7,638 bases of DNA from Cellvibrionales bacterium UBA4495 (GTDB lineage: Bacteria; Pseudomonadota; Gammaproteobacteria; Pseudomonadales; Porticoccaceae): assembly GCA_002388905.1 (NCBI GenBank), contig DGNJ01000097.1:19831-27468 (forward strand), in the 5' to 3' direction. This document shows, one piece after another, positions 7,347 through 7,638 of this stretch. The stretch's first letter is position 1, and the number at the start of each line of letters is the position of its first letter. The notes beneath the pieces are model-generated. The model saw only the letters and a program-made list of their open reading frames with translations. It ran no database searches and had not been told where the DNA came from. Made by a program: the position numbers and the translations under genes.

Positions 7347-7356
7347 TTGCGGGAAT

Positions 7357-7638
7357 TCAGAAGTTGTCTTTCCAGTGGCGGATAATGGCGAAGGTTTCGG
7401 ATTTGCACGCCGGCATGCGCCCGCTGTGGTCGGCGGCAGCGCGGGCCACGGCGTCGGTGCTGCAACGCATGAAGGGGTTGGTGTGCATCTCCTCTTCGAG
7501 CCGGGACGGCACCGTGGGGCGATTTTCGCTGCGCATTTGCGCAACCTCGCCGATCCGGCGGGCCAGCTCCCCGTTATGCGGTTCCACCGCACCGGCGAAT
7601 TTCAGGTTGGCCTGGGTGTATTCATGGGCGCAATAAAT
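7357..7638 (-). CDS. gloB: Hydroxyacylglutathione hydrolase, glyoxalase II (C-terminal part, 5' end outside window)
   Basis: Glyoxalase II hydrolyses S-D-lactoylglutathione to D-lactate and glutathione, the second step of methylglyoxal detoxification in the cytosol. The minus-strand frame is open from the window edge and gives the last 93 residues. It starts IYCAHEYTQANLKFA, whose His in CAHEYT (7624-7626) is the conserved metal ligand at the end of the metallo-beta-lactamase fold. The rest is the HAGH C-terminal domain, including the glutathione-binding segment around PTVPSRLEEEMHTNPFMRC and the terminus HWKDNF, which resembles the KKDRF end I recall for the E. coli protein. The reading frame is not interrupted. 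A GTG at 7587 is internal and is not the start. The gene precedes mltD on the same strand, a pairing also found in E. coli. Confidence 0.95.
   Translation of the reverse strand: MYCAHEYTQANLKFAGAVEPHNGELARRIGEVAQMRSENRPTVPSRLEEEMHTNPFMRCSTDAVARAAADHSGRMPACKSETFAIIRHWKDNF

Noticed and set aside
7587..7587. GTG on the minus strand as start of a short 76-residue gene
   Set aside because: The frame continues to the window edge with IYCAHEYTQANLKFA, which is clearly glyoxalase II, so the GTG is internal.
1..7638. A mobile element, defence system, CRISPR array or other accessory system hidden in the window
   Set aside because: All coding capacity is taken by known housekeeping genes. The gaps are 151, 153, 91, 21 and 128 nt, and no regularly spaced repeat array, transposase or integrase motif or shift in composition was seen on either strand.

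Overview
The window is GC-rich (about 60% by eye), tightly packed chromosomal DNA from a proteobacterium, almost certainly a gammaproteobacterium. The order clpX - lon - hupB - ppiD is the classic gammaproteobacterial proteostasis locus. The mltD - gloB pair on the other strand is also a gammaproteobacterial neighbour pair, as in E. coli. I cannot name a genus from the sequence. There are no mobile-element genes, CRISPR arrays, tRNAs or rRNAs, and no stretch of compositionally foreign DNA. I see no uncharacterised gene system: every gene belongs to a well-known family and is intact, except the two cut by the window edges.

Layout. Positions 1-731 (+) hold the C-terminal 242 residues of ClpX, starting inside its Walker B motif. 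A 151-nt spacer (732-882) carries GC-rich inverted repeats and a convincing sigma-32 heat-shock promoter, followed by lon (883-3306, +), complete with all AAA+ and protease catalytic residues. The lon stop codon lies in one of two 11-bp repeated palindromes (3294-3320), which directly abut a near-consensus sigma-70 promoter for hupB (3460-3732, +, GTG start). A strong intrinsic terminator (3771-3797) closes hupB. Only 26 nt further on begins ppiD (3824-5701, +), a membrane-anchored periplasmic parvulin-type chaperone. ppiD converges with mltD (5723-7228, -), an outer-membrane lipoprotein lytic transglycosylase with three LysM repeats, across a 21-nt gap. At the right edge is the C-terminal 93 residues of gloB (7357-7638, -), glyoxalase II, lying upstream of mltD on the same strand.

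How the genes work together. ClpX (with ClpP, presumably encoded upstream outside the window) and Lon are the main cytosolic ATP-dependent proteases or unfoldases. HU-beta is a nucleoid protein encoded next to them, and PpiD extends quality control to proteins emerging from the Sec translocon into the periplasm. MltD remodels peptidoglycan, and GloB detoxifies S-lactoylglutathione from methylglyoxal. These last two form a separate transcription unit. The points most worth a second look are regulatory: the sigma-32 site at lon, the twin palindromes between lon and hupB, the terminator right before ppiD, and a PpiD parvulin domain that keeps histidines I recall as missing in E. coli PpiD.
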